Shown: piece by piece, positions 1-6,211 of the stretch
Layout: each line of letters starts with the position of its first letter
Position numbering within the stretch: the first letter of the stretch is position 1
NCBI RefSeq assembly: GCF_019042655.1
Contig: NZ_JAHPZO010000012.1
Location: 54,486-118,485, forward strand
Direction: 5' to 3'
DNA length: 64,000 nucleotides
Source of the DNA: Planococcus sp. CP5-4_YE
GTDB lineage: Bacteria; Bacillota; Bacilli; Bacillales_A; Planococcaceae
The notes under the pieces: generated by a model
Databases searched by the model: none
The model's input: the letters and a program-made list of their open reading frames with translations, nothing else
What the model was told of the DNA's origin: nothing
Translations under genes and position numbers: made by a program

Positions 1-78
1 ATGCTTGTGCCGTGGCGTCTTGCGATGCTGCGCAAATACCAATTGATTGCAGGACAAAAAAACGCTGTTCCCGAATAG
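1..78 (+). CDS. ccdC: CcdC-like membrane protein, C-terminal end only
   Basis: The first 25 codons are open in frame 1 and end at TAG. The residues VPWRLAM followed by a Tyr resemble the C-terminal tail of CcdC/YneJ (DUF1453-type membrane protein) as I recall it. The next gene is a yneK homologue and the later genes follow the B. subtilis yneJ-yneK-citB order, which supports the call. CcdC lies with ccdA-type cytochrome c maturation genes in Bacillus, but its function is not established. A stem-loop terminator follows at once. The 5' part lies outside the window, so domain structure cannot be checked. Confidence 0.6.
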   Translation: MLVPWRLAMLRKYQLIAGQKNAVPE

Positions 79-94
79 GGAGCAGCGTTTTTTT
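61..94. terminator. Bidirectional terminator between ccdC and yneK
   Basis: Stem AACGCTG-T-TCCC with loop GAATA and a matching 3' arm, followed by T7 on the plus strand and preceded by A7, so it can also end the convergent yneK transcript. The stop codon of the upstream gene lies inside the loop. Confidence 0.85.
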
Positions 95-98
95 ATGG

Positions 99-533
99 TC
101 ATTGTTCGAAATATTGCTCATACGGCGTGACATCGATTTCGAGTTCAGCCATTTTTTTGCGCAAAAATTTGTGGTCGCGTTTTGGCGTCGCTTGGATATA
201 GCCGCGGATAATGTGTTGCATTTCCATTTTCTTGGCTTTTTCTTCAAGCAGGATCTCGCCGATGCGCCCAGCGATTTTCTGTTTTGCTACCGGGCGAAAT
301 AGGTCCGGTACCGGTTGTACGAGTTCATTCAATAGCTCTTTTTCTTCGGCTCCCCATAGGTGGATCGTTTTTTCTACGTAGTATTCTTCCCAGTTCAGAT
401 CCGACAAGCCGTCTTCTTTTGGCATCGATTTTAGGAATTTCCGGAACATAAAATAGCCGCCGATCGCGAACAGCCCGACCAACACAACGACCCAGAATAG
501 TATGAACCATAAAAACCAGCCTGCTAATTCCAC
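99..533 (-). CDS. yneK: DUF2621 family membrane protein YneK
   Basis: This 144-residue protein has one N-terminal membrane segment (about residues 4-28, rich in Trp, Phe and Val) followed by a charged cytoplasmic domain. It fits the DUF2621/YneK family in length and in position next to ccdC and upstream of the aconitase block. The start is GTG, with GAGGTGAG about 7 bases upstream, and a TATAAT-like -10 lies further up on the minus strand (563-568). No enzymatic motif is visible and the role is unknown. It is convergent with ccdC and shares its terminator, whereas in B. subtilis yneK follows ccdC in the same direction as far as I recall, so the orientation may be a local rearrangement. Confidence 0.75.
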   Translation of the reverse strand: MELAGWFLWFILFWVVVLVGLFAIGGYFMFRKFLKSMPKEDGLSDLNWEEYYVEKTIHLWGAEEKELLNELVQPVPDLFRPVAKQKIAGRIGEILLEEKAKKMEMQHIIRGYIQATPKRDHKFLRKKMAELEIDVTPYEQYFEQ

Positions 534-651
534 TTCGTCTCACCTCAATCATTCTCTCTACCATTATAGAAGCCAACGAAAAAAAATTCACCTGAAATGT
601 ATCCTTTTTTCACGTTTATGTCTATATAGCGAATGAAAGGGGGTGAGCAAT

Positions 652-870
652 ATGGCATTCAGCGATTTTAAGAACGCAAGCATGCGCTTGACGTTTGATA
701 ACGGGCTTGACGAGCAAGGGCGTTTGAAGCGCAAAGTGAAAGCGTACCAAAACGTGGCGGAAGCGGCTACTGCTGATGGGATTTTCCAGGCAGCGCAAGT
801 GTTGGAAACATTCGGCACGAAACCGCTTATGGAATTGGAGAAAATCTCCGGTTCAAGCATCTACCAATAA
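652..870 (+). CDS. DUF1659 family small protein
   Basis: This 72-residue protein has the DUF1659 pattern: an alternating hydrophobic N-terminal strand (ASMRLTF), a GLDEQGRLKRKVKAY stretch, and a C-terminal half predicted to be helical. I start it at ATG 652 because AAAGGGGG lies 8 bases upstream; a GTG at 643 sits inside that ribosome binding site. It is followed by DUF2922 and YvrJ genes, an association common in Bacillales. The function of the family is unknown. No membrane segment or signal peptide is present, so the product is probably cytoplasmic. Confidence 0.8.
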   Translation: MAFSDFKNASMRLTFDNGLDEQGRLKRKVKAYQNVAEAATADGIFQAAQVLETFGTKPLMELEKISGSSIYQ

Positions 871-888
871 TAAGGGGGAATGGGACAC

Positions 889-1104
889 ATGGCGAAAACA
901 TTGGAATTGATTTTTGAAACGGCTGCAAACAAAGCGGTCACCTTGACGGTCGATGAGCCGCGCGAAGACTTGACAGCGCAGGAAATCATCACCGGCATGC
1001 AGACGATCGTCGCCCAGAACATTTTTGAAGTCGGCGGATCGCCGGTTGCGCTCGCTAAAGGCGCGCGCGTCGTCGAACGCACCATCGTCGAGTACGAAGT
1101 CTAA
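889..1104 (+). CDS. DUF2922 family small protein
   Basis: This 71-residue protein begins MAKTLELIFET, typical of DUF2922. AAGGGGG at 872-878 lies 10 bases before ATG 889 and almost touches the in-frame ATG at 880, so 889 is preferred. It is 18 bases downstream of the DUF1659 gene and surely cotranscribed. A strong terminator follows. Both proteins are small acidic beta/alpha-like polypeptides of unknown function that are found side by side in many Firmicutes, so they may act together; that is inference from gene order only. Confidence 0.8.
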   Translation: MAKTLELIFETAANKAVTLTVDEPREDLTAQEIITGMQTIVAQNIFEVGGSPVALAKGARVVERTIVEYEV

Positions 1105-1112
1105 TGAACAGG

Positions 1113-1146
1113 GCCTTCCCGCTGATGCGGGAAGGCTTTTTTTAAA
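1113..1146 (+). terminator. Terminator after the DUF1659-DUF2922 pair
   Basis: A perfect stem GCCTTCCCGC / GCGGGAAGGC with loop TGAT is followed by T8. Some read-through would be needed if the YvrJ gene belongs to the same transcript. Confidence 0.9.
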
Positions 1147-1165
1147 AAGGAAGGGAGGCGCTGGG

Positions 1166-1294
1166 ATGCAGGAGTGGATGCAATGGATACAGGAACTTGG
1201 GTTTCCGATATTCGTTTCGTTTTACCTGATGCACCGTGTGGAAGGCAAACTTGTGGCGATCCATGACGCGCTCATTACGATGAAGACGCCGTAA
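1166..1294 (+). CDS. YvrJ family micro-protein
   Basis: A 42-residue product with the YvrJ pattern: short amphipathic N-terminus, GFPIFVSFYLMHRVEGKL, then a short tail. GGGAGG lies just upstream of ATG 1166. It probably has one short membrane helix (about residues 10-24). YvrJ genes regularly accompany DUF1659 and DUF2922 genes, as here, but the terminator between them suggests partial uncoupling. The function is unknown. Confidence 0.75.
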   Translation: MQEWMQWIQELGFPIFVSFYLMHRVEGKLVAIHDALITMKTP

Positions 1295-1389
1295 TTCACA
1301 AAGTTGTGATTTCTGAAGCGGGAACCTGGATTGTTTTCAGGTCTTTGTTCGGCTATGATATAGGCAGTTACGAGAGTGGGGGCAATGAT

Positions 1390-1947
1390 ATGAAGTGGAA
1401 ATGGGCGGTGATGCTGTCGGCGCTGATGCTGTTTCTCGCAGCATGCGGCGCAGATACGGTCGAAGATTTCAATTACACCGACCACCGCGGCGAGCAAGTA
1501 AGTAAACAGCAATTGGAAGGGACGCCTTGGTTGGCAACATTTGTTTTCACAAACTGTGAGACGGTATGTCCGCCGATGACTTTCAATATGGCAGATTTGC
1601 AGAAGAAATTGGAAGCGCAGGGCTTGAGCGACTATAAAATTATCGCATTCAGTGTAGACCCAAAAGAAGACACACCGGAGAAAATGCAGGAATATTTGTC
1701 ACATTACCCGATTCCCGATGAAAGCAAGTGGCATTTACTGACGGGTTATTCGCAGGATGAGATTGCGGAGTTTGCGACGAAGAATTTTAAATCTTTGGTC
1801 AAGAACGATCCGAACAGCGACCAGGTCATCCACGGAACTTCCTTTTACCTGGTTGACCAAGAAGGGGAAGTCGTGGGCAATTACGACGGTTTTGAACAAG
1901 TACCGACAGCGGAAATCATTGAAGACATGCAGGAACTGGCAGGGTGA
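1390..1947 (+). CDS. SCO1/SenC family lipoprotein, cytochrome oxidase copper chaperone
   Basis: A 185-residue protein with a lipoprotein signal (lipobox LAAC, Cys19) and a thioredoxin-like Sco domain. The copper ligands are visible: Cys56 and Cys60 in NCETVCPP, and His148 in VIHGTSF. Sco proteins deliver copper to or reduce the CuA site of cytochrome c oxidase subunit II outside the membrane; the B. subtilis member is YpmQ. GTGGGGG lies 7 bases before ATG 1390. A longer frame from 1306 would bury the signal peptide and is rejected. A second oxidase-assembly type protein (CtaG family) lies at 49-50 kb. A palindrome and a terminator follow. Confidence 0.9.
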   Translation: MKWKWAVMLSALMLFLAACGADTVEDFNYTDHRGEQVSKQQLEGTPWLATFVFTNCETVCPPMTFNMADLQKKLEAQGLSDYKIIAFSVDPKEDTPEKMQEYLSHYPIPDESKWHLLTGYSQDEIAEFATKNFKSLVKNDPNSDQVIHGTSFYLVDQEGEVVGNYDGFEQVPTAEIIEDMQELAG

Positions 1948-1957
1948 AATAAATAAC

Positions 1958-2012
1958 AAGCTGCCGAATCGATTCGGCAGCTTAAGGAAAACCGGTCATT
2001 GGCCGGTTTTTT
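1958..2012. terminator. Palindrome and terminator between sco and mscL
   Basis: A perfect 26-bp palindrome (1958-1983, half-site AAGCTGCCGAATC) is followed by a second stem AAAACCGG/CCGGTTTT with T6 at 1987-2012. The second stem overlaps the stop codon of the convergent mscL. The second part is a standard terminator for sco; the first lacks its own T-run. Confidence 0.7.
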
Positions 2013-2385
2013 CTTTTGATAAAAGGTCGCGAATTTCAATCAGCAGTTCCTCTTTCTTGTCGAGCACTTCCGGTTCTTCTTCCGCCGGTACATCTTTTTG
2101 GCGTTTCATGCGTGTAAATAAACGAATCACCAGGAAAATAGAGAACGCAATAATGAAAAAATCGATGACAGATTGCATGAATGCGCCATAGCGGAGTTTG
2201 GCTCCGTTAACTGTGTAAGTCAAATCTTCGACACTGAATCCACCGAGTAAAATCCCCACGCCAGGCATGATGATGTCCTCGACAAGTGAGGTAACAATCT
2301 TCCCGAATGCGGCCCCAATGACCACTGCCACTGCCAAGTCCAGAACGTTTCCTTTTAGAGCGAATTTCTTAAAATCTTCCCACAT
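1996..2385 (-). CDS. mscL: Large-conductance mechanosensitive channel MscL
   Basis: This 129-residue protein is of normal length for MscL. The N-terminal sequence WEDFKKFALKGNVLDLAVAV is the family signature and leads into TM1 (about 12-40, with the Gly/Ala-rich pore-lining face). TM2 lies at about 67-90, and a charged C-terminal helical bundle follows. The homopentameric channel opens under membrane tension to release solutes during osmotic downshock. GGAAGGAGG precedes the ATG. The gene is alone on the minus strand and convergent with sco. Confidence 0.97.
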   Translation of the reverse strand: MWEDFKKFALKGNVLDLAVAVVIGAAFGKIVTSLVEDIIMPGVGILLGGFSVEDLTYTVNGAKLRYGAFMQSVIDFFIIAFSIFLVIRLFTRMKRQKDVPAEEEPEVLDKKEELLIEIRDLLSKEKTGQ

Positions 2386-2533
2386 TGGCTATTCCTCCTT
2401 CCAATTCCCATTATACATATTCTTCCCGAATAATTATTCTCCTGTTTGAGGTTATGCCAACAGCTGGCGGCATACGGGCAAAGGCGGGGCGGCTGTGGTA
2501 AACTGAGGCAAATGAAACTATAGGTGTGAACAT

Positions 2534-3181
2534 ATGAAACAGACAAAACGAAAAAAATCCTCGCTAGTTTTGAGATTCCTCTTGTTACTGGCTTTTGTTC
2601 CGGCAGCGATTGTGGGGTTCACGCTCCTCGCGGTAGTGGCGTATTCCTATTACGGCGATACCGTCAAGGAAACGGTGCAAAAAGGGCAGGACCGTGTGTT
2701 TGAAGTGCCGTTTCCGGAAGAAAACATTGCGCTTTACCAGGAAGCGGCCGATCGTTACGAAATCCCATGGACGCTACTGGCTGCCCATCACCGCATCGAA
2801 ACCAAATTCTCGACGATGGATCCCTTGTTGTCACCCGTAGGGGCAGAAGGGCATATGCAGTTCATGCCTTGCACGTTTGTCGGCTGGAGCCATCCCACGT
2901 GTTCCGGTCAAGGGCAAGGAGAAATTCCGCAAGCAGACAAGACCAACCCCGCAGTCATCGCGAAATATGGGGGCTACGGCGTGGATGCCAATGGCGACGG
3001 TTTAGCTGACCCCTACGATCTGGAAGATGCACTCCACAGCGCCGCCAACTATCTGGCGCAAAACGGTGCGGCAGAAGGGGATTTGGAGCGGGCGATTTAC
3101 CGCTACAACCATAGCGATGAATACGTGGAAGACATTCTCCATTATTATGGACGTTTTGAAGAACAATACAATAATTCATGA
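2534..3181 (+). CDS. Membrane-anchored lytic transglycosylase (lysozyme-like domain)
   Basis: A 215-residue protein with an N-terminal anchor (about residues 11-40) and an extracellular lysozyme-like domain. Glu89 in AAHHRIETKF is the likely catalytic acid. The GAEGHMQFMPCTFVGW segment matches the G-x-MQF-MP motif of lytic transglycosylases of the YocA/SLT type, and the C-terminal LEDALHSAANYLA and AIYRYNHSDEYV segments also fit. Such enzymes cleave the MurNAc-GlcNAc bond of peptidoglycan. The gene is monocistronic and ends at a bidirectional terminator. Confidence 0.9.
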   Translation: MKQTKRKKSSLVLRFLLLLAFVPAAIVGFTLLAVVAYSYYGDTVKETVQKGQDRVFEVPFPEENIALYQEAADRYEIPWTLLAAHHRIETKFSTMDPLLSPVGAEGHMQFMPCTFVGWSHPTCSGQGQGEIPQADKTNPAVIAKYGGYGVDANGDGLADPYDLEDALHSAANYLAQNGAAEGDLERAIYRYNHSDEYVEDILHYYGRFEEQYNNS

Positions 3182-3214
3182 AAAAAAAGAGTGGACCGAA
3201 GTCCACTCTTTTTT
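3181..3214. terminator. Bidirectional terminator
   Basis: Stem AGAGTGGAC / GTCCACTCT flanked by A8 and T6, serving both the transglycosylase gene and the convergent small membrane gene. Confidence 0.9.
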
Positions 3215-3215
3215 A

Positions 3216-3479
3216 TTATGCGCGTTTGCGTCCTTTGTTCATTGATCCAAGGATCAAGCTAAGAACGAAGACAAAGATCAATGCGCCGATCAATGCCGGG
3301 ATGATTGCTACGTCCCAGATGACTGGCCCCATGTCTCCTAGAAGCAAGCCGCCTAGCCATGCACCGATGATACCTGCAATGATGTTACCGATGATGCCGC
3401 CAGGAATGTCTTTCCCGAGGATTAGGCCGGCTAGCCAACCGATGATACCGCCCATGATTAGATATAAAATGATTCCCAT
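3216..3479 (-). CDS. GlsB/YeaQ/YmgE family stress-response membrane protein
   Basis: An 87-residue, Gly/Ile-rich protein with three membrane segments. The family pattern is clear: GGIIGWLAGLILGKDIPGG early, then GNIIAGIIGAWLGG, and a C-terminal TM ending in a basic tail. Members are small inner-membrane proteins often induced by general or envelope stress; their biochemical role is not known. GGAGCTGGAAGAATT precedes the ATG. The gene stands alone. Confidence 0.9.
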   Translation of the reverse strand: MGIILYLIMGGIIGWLAGLILGKDIPGGIIGNIIAGIIGAWLGGLLLGDMGPVIWDVAIIPALIGALIFVFVLSLILGSMNKGRKRA

Positions 3480-3574
3480 AATTCTTCCAGCTCCTTCAAA
3501 ATGTTTTATTGTTATAAGTGCTACACTTTAGGTATAACCACATTCAGGACTTTTAAAACATGGAACAGTAAAAA

Positions 3575-4117
3575 TTATCGTATTTGGGCGCCTAAAATAG
3601 TTTCAAAGTGCCGCATAGCATAGCGGTGGCCGGCATCATCGAAACTTGCGACGGCCTGTTCATGGATGACAATTTGAAATCCTTCATTATAGGCATCTAT
3701 TGCTGTGTGCAGCACACAAATATCCGTGCAAACGCCGATAATATGCAGTTCTTCGATGCCGCGCTCCCGTAGCATCAATTCAAGACGGGTTCCGGCAAAC
3801 GCGCTGTAACGGGTTTTATCCATCCAAATAATATATTTTTGATGGCGGTCGTATACTTCCTGGAGACGGCCGTATAACTTGCGGCCCTCTGTTCCTTGGA
3901 TGTTATGGGGAGGAAAGAGCTTGGTTTCGGGGTGATAGGGATCATTTTCTTCATGCAGATCAACAGGCATGACTACCAAATCACCGTTTTCAAGAAATTG
4001 CTCTGTGATGAAGCATAGTGCTTCCTCGATTTCCTGGCCGGGTGCGCCGCATGTCAATGCGCCGTCTTGCGCGACAAAATCCACCGTATAATCCACTACC
4101 AGCAATGCTTTTTTCAT
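3575..4117 (-). CDS. pncA: Nicotinamidase
   Basis: A 180-residue isochorismatase-fold hydrolase that converts nicotinamide to nicotinate for NAD salvage. The catalytic triad is present: Asp9 (VVDYTVDF), Lys101 (DKTRYSAFAGT) and Cys134 (GVCTDICVLHTA). The metal ligands Asp53, His55 and His71 are also in place (PVDLHEEND, LFPPHNI). The sequence closely resembles B. subtilis PncA (YueJ) as I recall it. I start at 4117 because GGAGGCG lies 7 bases upstream; the in-frame ATG at 4132 overlaps that site. It is monocistronic and divergent from the next small gene. Confidence 0.93.
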   Translation of the reverse strand: MKKALLVVDYTVDFVAQDGALTCGAPGQEIEEALCFITEQFLENGDLVVMPVDLHEENDPYHPETKLFPPHNIQGTEGRKLYGRLQEVYDRHQKYIIWMDKTRYSAFAGTRLELMLRERGIEELHIIGVCTDICVLHTAIDAYNEGFQIVIHEQAVASFDDAGHRYAMRHFETILGAQIR

Positions 4118-4206
4118 GTCAATCGCCTCCAATTTTAGTTTCAGTATACCTGTTTCTACTACACCTGTTAACGGATATAGCAGGGAGTGGAACGAGAACT
4201 ATTATC

Positions 4207-4235
4207 TTGCCAATTTTCAGAAAAATAAATATAAT
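4207..4235 (+). promoter_or_regulatory. Sigma-A promoter with an overlapping CodY-like box
   Basis: TTGCCA at 4207-4212 and TATAAT at 4230-4235 are separated by exactly 17 bases. AATTTTCAGAAAAAT at 4212-4226 matches the CodY consensus AATTTTCWGAAAATT at 14 of 15 positions and covers the spacer. CodY bound there would repress. The box sits in front of the 35-codon gene. Confidence 0.65.
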
Positions 4236-4262
4236 AGACAAAACAGAAAAGGGGTGTGTCAC

Positions 4263-4370
4263 ATGCAATACGAAAACCTGGAAAAACTCAATAAACAAGG
4301 ATTATGGTTCACAGTCATCCACACACTCATCATTTTCAGCTTTGCGCTCGATTTTGGTTTTTTGGCCTAA
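4263..4370 (+). CDS. 35-residue membrane micropeptide, unknown
   Basis: I do not recognise this product. It begins MQYENLEKLNKQGLWF and continues as a hydrophobic helix (about residues 15-34), giving a single-pass peptide with a polar N-terminus. Gene status rests on context: a consensus promoter 28 bases upstream, AAAAGGGG 8 bases before ATG 4263, and a terminator 50 bases after the stop. A CodY-like box covers the promoter, so it may be expressed at low GTP or low branched-chain amino acids. Toxin-like or regulatory membrane peptides have this layout, but nothing proves either. Confidence 0.55.
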   Translation: MQYENLEKLNKQGLWFTVIHTLIIFSFALDFGFLA

Positions 4371-4418
4371 CCGCTGCATAAACAGGAAGGCATCATCTAA
4401 AAATTAAAACGAATCGAT

Positions 4419-4456
4419 AAAAATCCACCCGTCCAATAGGAGCGGGTGGATTTTTA
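4419..4456. terminator. Bidirectional terminator
   Basis: Stem AAAAATCCACCCG / CGGGTGGATTTTT with a loop of about 11 bases, T5 on the plus strand and A5 on the other side. It ends the micropeptide transcript and the convergent recombinase-like gene. Confidence 0.9.
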
Positions 4457-5323
4457 TGCAGGCGGATGGGCTTGGCGTTTCATGCGCACGAGTGAATCCT
4501 TTAGCATGCGGGAAGCGGAATCGAGGGAGACACCGAGGATTTCCTGGATCTCCTCCAGATTCTTGCGCTCGACCGCATACAAATGATGGACATACGCAAA
4601 CCGGATATCACCCGAACGCATCGGGGCGCCGACAAATTCGGCGAGTGCCTCTGTGTAGTCGGACAGGGAGCCCATCTGGAAGTTAGTGAATTGATCTTTC
4701 ACTTTCGATGACAGCAGGAAGGAGGTGCCGCGCGTTTTCGCCCGTTCGATCCCTTGTTCCATCACCGCTTCCTCGTGTTCATCAAAATGCAGCGTGCAAT
4801 GATAGCCGTCTTTCTTCTCGACGTCCAGATGGAGGCCGTCTGCGTCATTCAGGAAATTATCGATATCGATCGTCACCATATCGCGAAGGCGCAAGCCTCT
4901 AAGGTAAAAGATGTAAAGCAGTTTGGCATTGAGCGGCAGCTTCGCAGACTTCAGCACATCCGGTTTCTTTTCCAAAAGGTGTCCGTAATCAACCTCGATG
5001 TCATGGGGCTTTAAATCAAGCTTATGATTTAACTTGAATTTCGGCATAAAATCATTCGGGATTTTGCCAATCTGCCACATATAATCGAACCAGCGGCGAA
5101 TGTATATTAATTTGCGGTTCAAGGTGCTGTCCTTGATGCCAGCTTCTTTTTGTTCCAATAGGAATTGTTGAATATCGGAAGGGCGGATTTCATGCGGCTC
5201 CACCGATTTTTTGTAGGTTTTGCGCAAAAAGGCAAAAAGTGCACGAATCAATTGGACTTCATGGACCACTGTGTTGGGGCTGATGCCGTTATCCAACCTG
5301 TATTTTTCATAACCGTATGGCAT
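4454..5323 (-). CDS. Tyrosine-recombinase-like protein with degenerate active site
   Basis: A 289-residue protein with the two-domain layout of XerC/D-type integrases: a SAM-like core-binding domain (about 1-100, with SPNTVVHEVQLIRALFAFLR) and a catalytic-like domain. The first active-site Arg seems kept (YLRGLRLRDM), but the H-x-x-R box reads GDIR, the following His is Phe, and the end LEEIQEILGVSLDSASRM has no Tyr nucleophile or preceding His. It probably binds DNA or partner recombinases without cutting. GAGGTG lies 7 bases before ATG 5323; the ATG at 5329 touches that site. No mobile-element genes flank it. Confidence 0.7.
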   Translation of the reverse strand: MPYGYEKYRLDNGISPNTVVHEVQLIRALFAFLRKTYKKSVEPHEIRPSDIQQFLLEQKEAGIKDSTLNRKLIYIRRWFDYMWQIGKIPNDFMPKFKLNHKLDLKPHDIEVDYGHLLEKKPDVLKSAKLPLNAKLLYIFYLRGLRLRDMVTIDIDNFLNDADGLHLDVEKKDGYHCTLHFDEHEEAVMEQGIERAKTRGTSFLLSSKVKDQFTNFQMGSLSDYTEALAEFVGAPMRSGDIRFAYVHHLYAVERKNLEEIQEILGVSLDSASRMLKDSLVRMKRQAHPPA

Positions 5324-5577
5324 GGACATTCACCTCTTTAACTGGGTTTTATTCATTGTACCAGTTTTGGGGCAATATAGAACGTACTTTCCCTTACCAG
5401 GCAAGAGAATGACTTGAAAAGTTCGTTATTCATTCATAAGTAATAAACTACTTAAGGATATTACATAAAAATCAAAAAAAGCCCACAAGCAGTTAAAATG
5501 AGAAATGAAAAAACGAATGATAATCGACAAAGCGGGTATAAAGAAAGATAATGGGAAATAGAAATGAGGTGCAGTAA

Positions 5578-6081
5578 TTGCAAAATGAAGAAACCGCAAG
5601 AATACGGCATACCATCTTAAAGAAAGTGGAATCGTATAGCGACAAAGAACTCAATGAAAAACCGTCGGCCAGTGAATGGTCCGCCATGCAGATTTTGGAT
5701 CATCTCCATAAAATGGAGGAGACGATTGCCGCTGGAGTCGCAAAAACAGCAGAGAAAAACCAACAGAAAAAAGCTTTGAAGAAACCGATTCAAATATCGG
5801 TCAGCCGCAAAGTAAAAGTCGATGCGCCAAAACATACGGTCCCTGAAGAAAAATTTGTCAGTTTAGACGAAATGAAAAAGAAATTGAAGAATTCGAGAAA
5901 CCGTTTGTATGAAGTCTACGCGCATACAGATGAAGAGACGTTAAAAAACAATTCCATGCCACATCCTGTTTTTGGCGATGTACCCCTCGTGCAATGGTTT
6001 CCGTTTGTCGGTTACCATGAGAAACGCCATTTTCTTCAACTAGAAGAGACCTTAAGAAAAATTGATGAGAAAAACAAATAG
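5578..6081 (+). CDS. DinB family (metal-binding four-helix) protein
   Basis: A 167-residue protein of the DinB/YfiT-like superfamily. Metal ligands are visible as His in QILDHLHKME near residue 40 and as HEKRHFLQ near the C-terminus, the usual H...HxxxH arrangement. Members include thiol-dependent transferases and uncharacterised stress proteins; the substrate here cannot be told. The start is TTG, supported by GAGGTG 6 bases upstream. It precedes aconitase with a separate promoter between them, so cotranscription is not required. Confidence 0.8.
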   Translation: MQNEETARIRHTILKKVESYSDKELNEKPSASEWSAMQILDHLHKMEETIAAGVAKTAEKNQQKKALKKPIQISVSRKVKVDAPKHTVPEEKFVSLDEMKKKLKNSRNRLYEVYAHTDEETLKNNSMPHPVFGDVPLVQWFPFVGYHEKRHFLQLEETLRKIDEKNK

Positions 6082-6121
6082 TCATTAGTAAAACTTATCG
6101 GAATGTATAATTTTAATGTAA

Positions 6122-6150
6122 TTTACTTATGCACATTGTTTCGGTATGAT
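6122..6150 (+). promoter_or_regulatory. Candidate sigma-A promoter of aconitase
   Basis: TTTACT (6122-6127) and TATGAT (6145-6150) are separated by 17 bases, about 60 bases before the start codon. In Bacillus the aconitase gene is repressed by CcpC and CcpA; I see no clear match to their sites here. Confidence 0.5.
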
Positions 6151-6211
6151 GAAAGAGGAGAAAAGACGCGGTTACACGCCTTTTCAGAAGATTTAAAGGA
6201 GGAACACGATT

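Noticed and set aside
6082..6211. CcpC or iron-responsive sites before aconitase
   Set aside because: Only loose ATAA/TTAT elements, not a convincing dyad at the expected positions.
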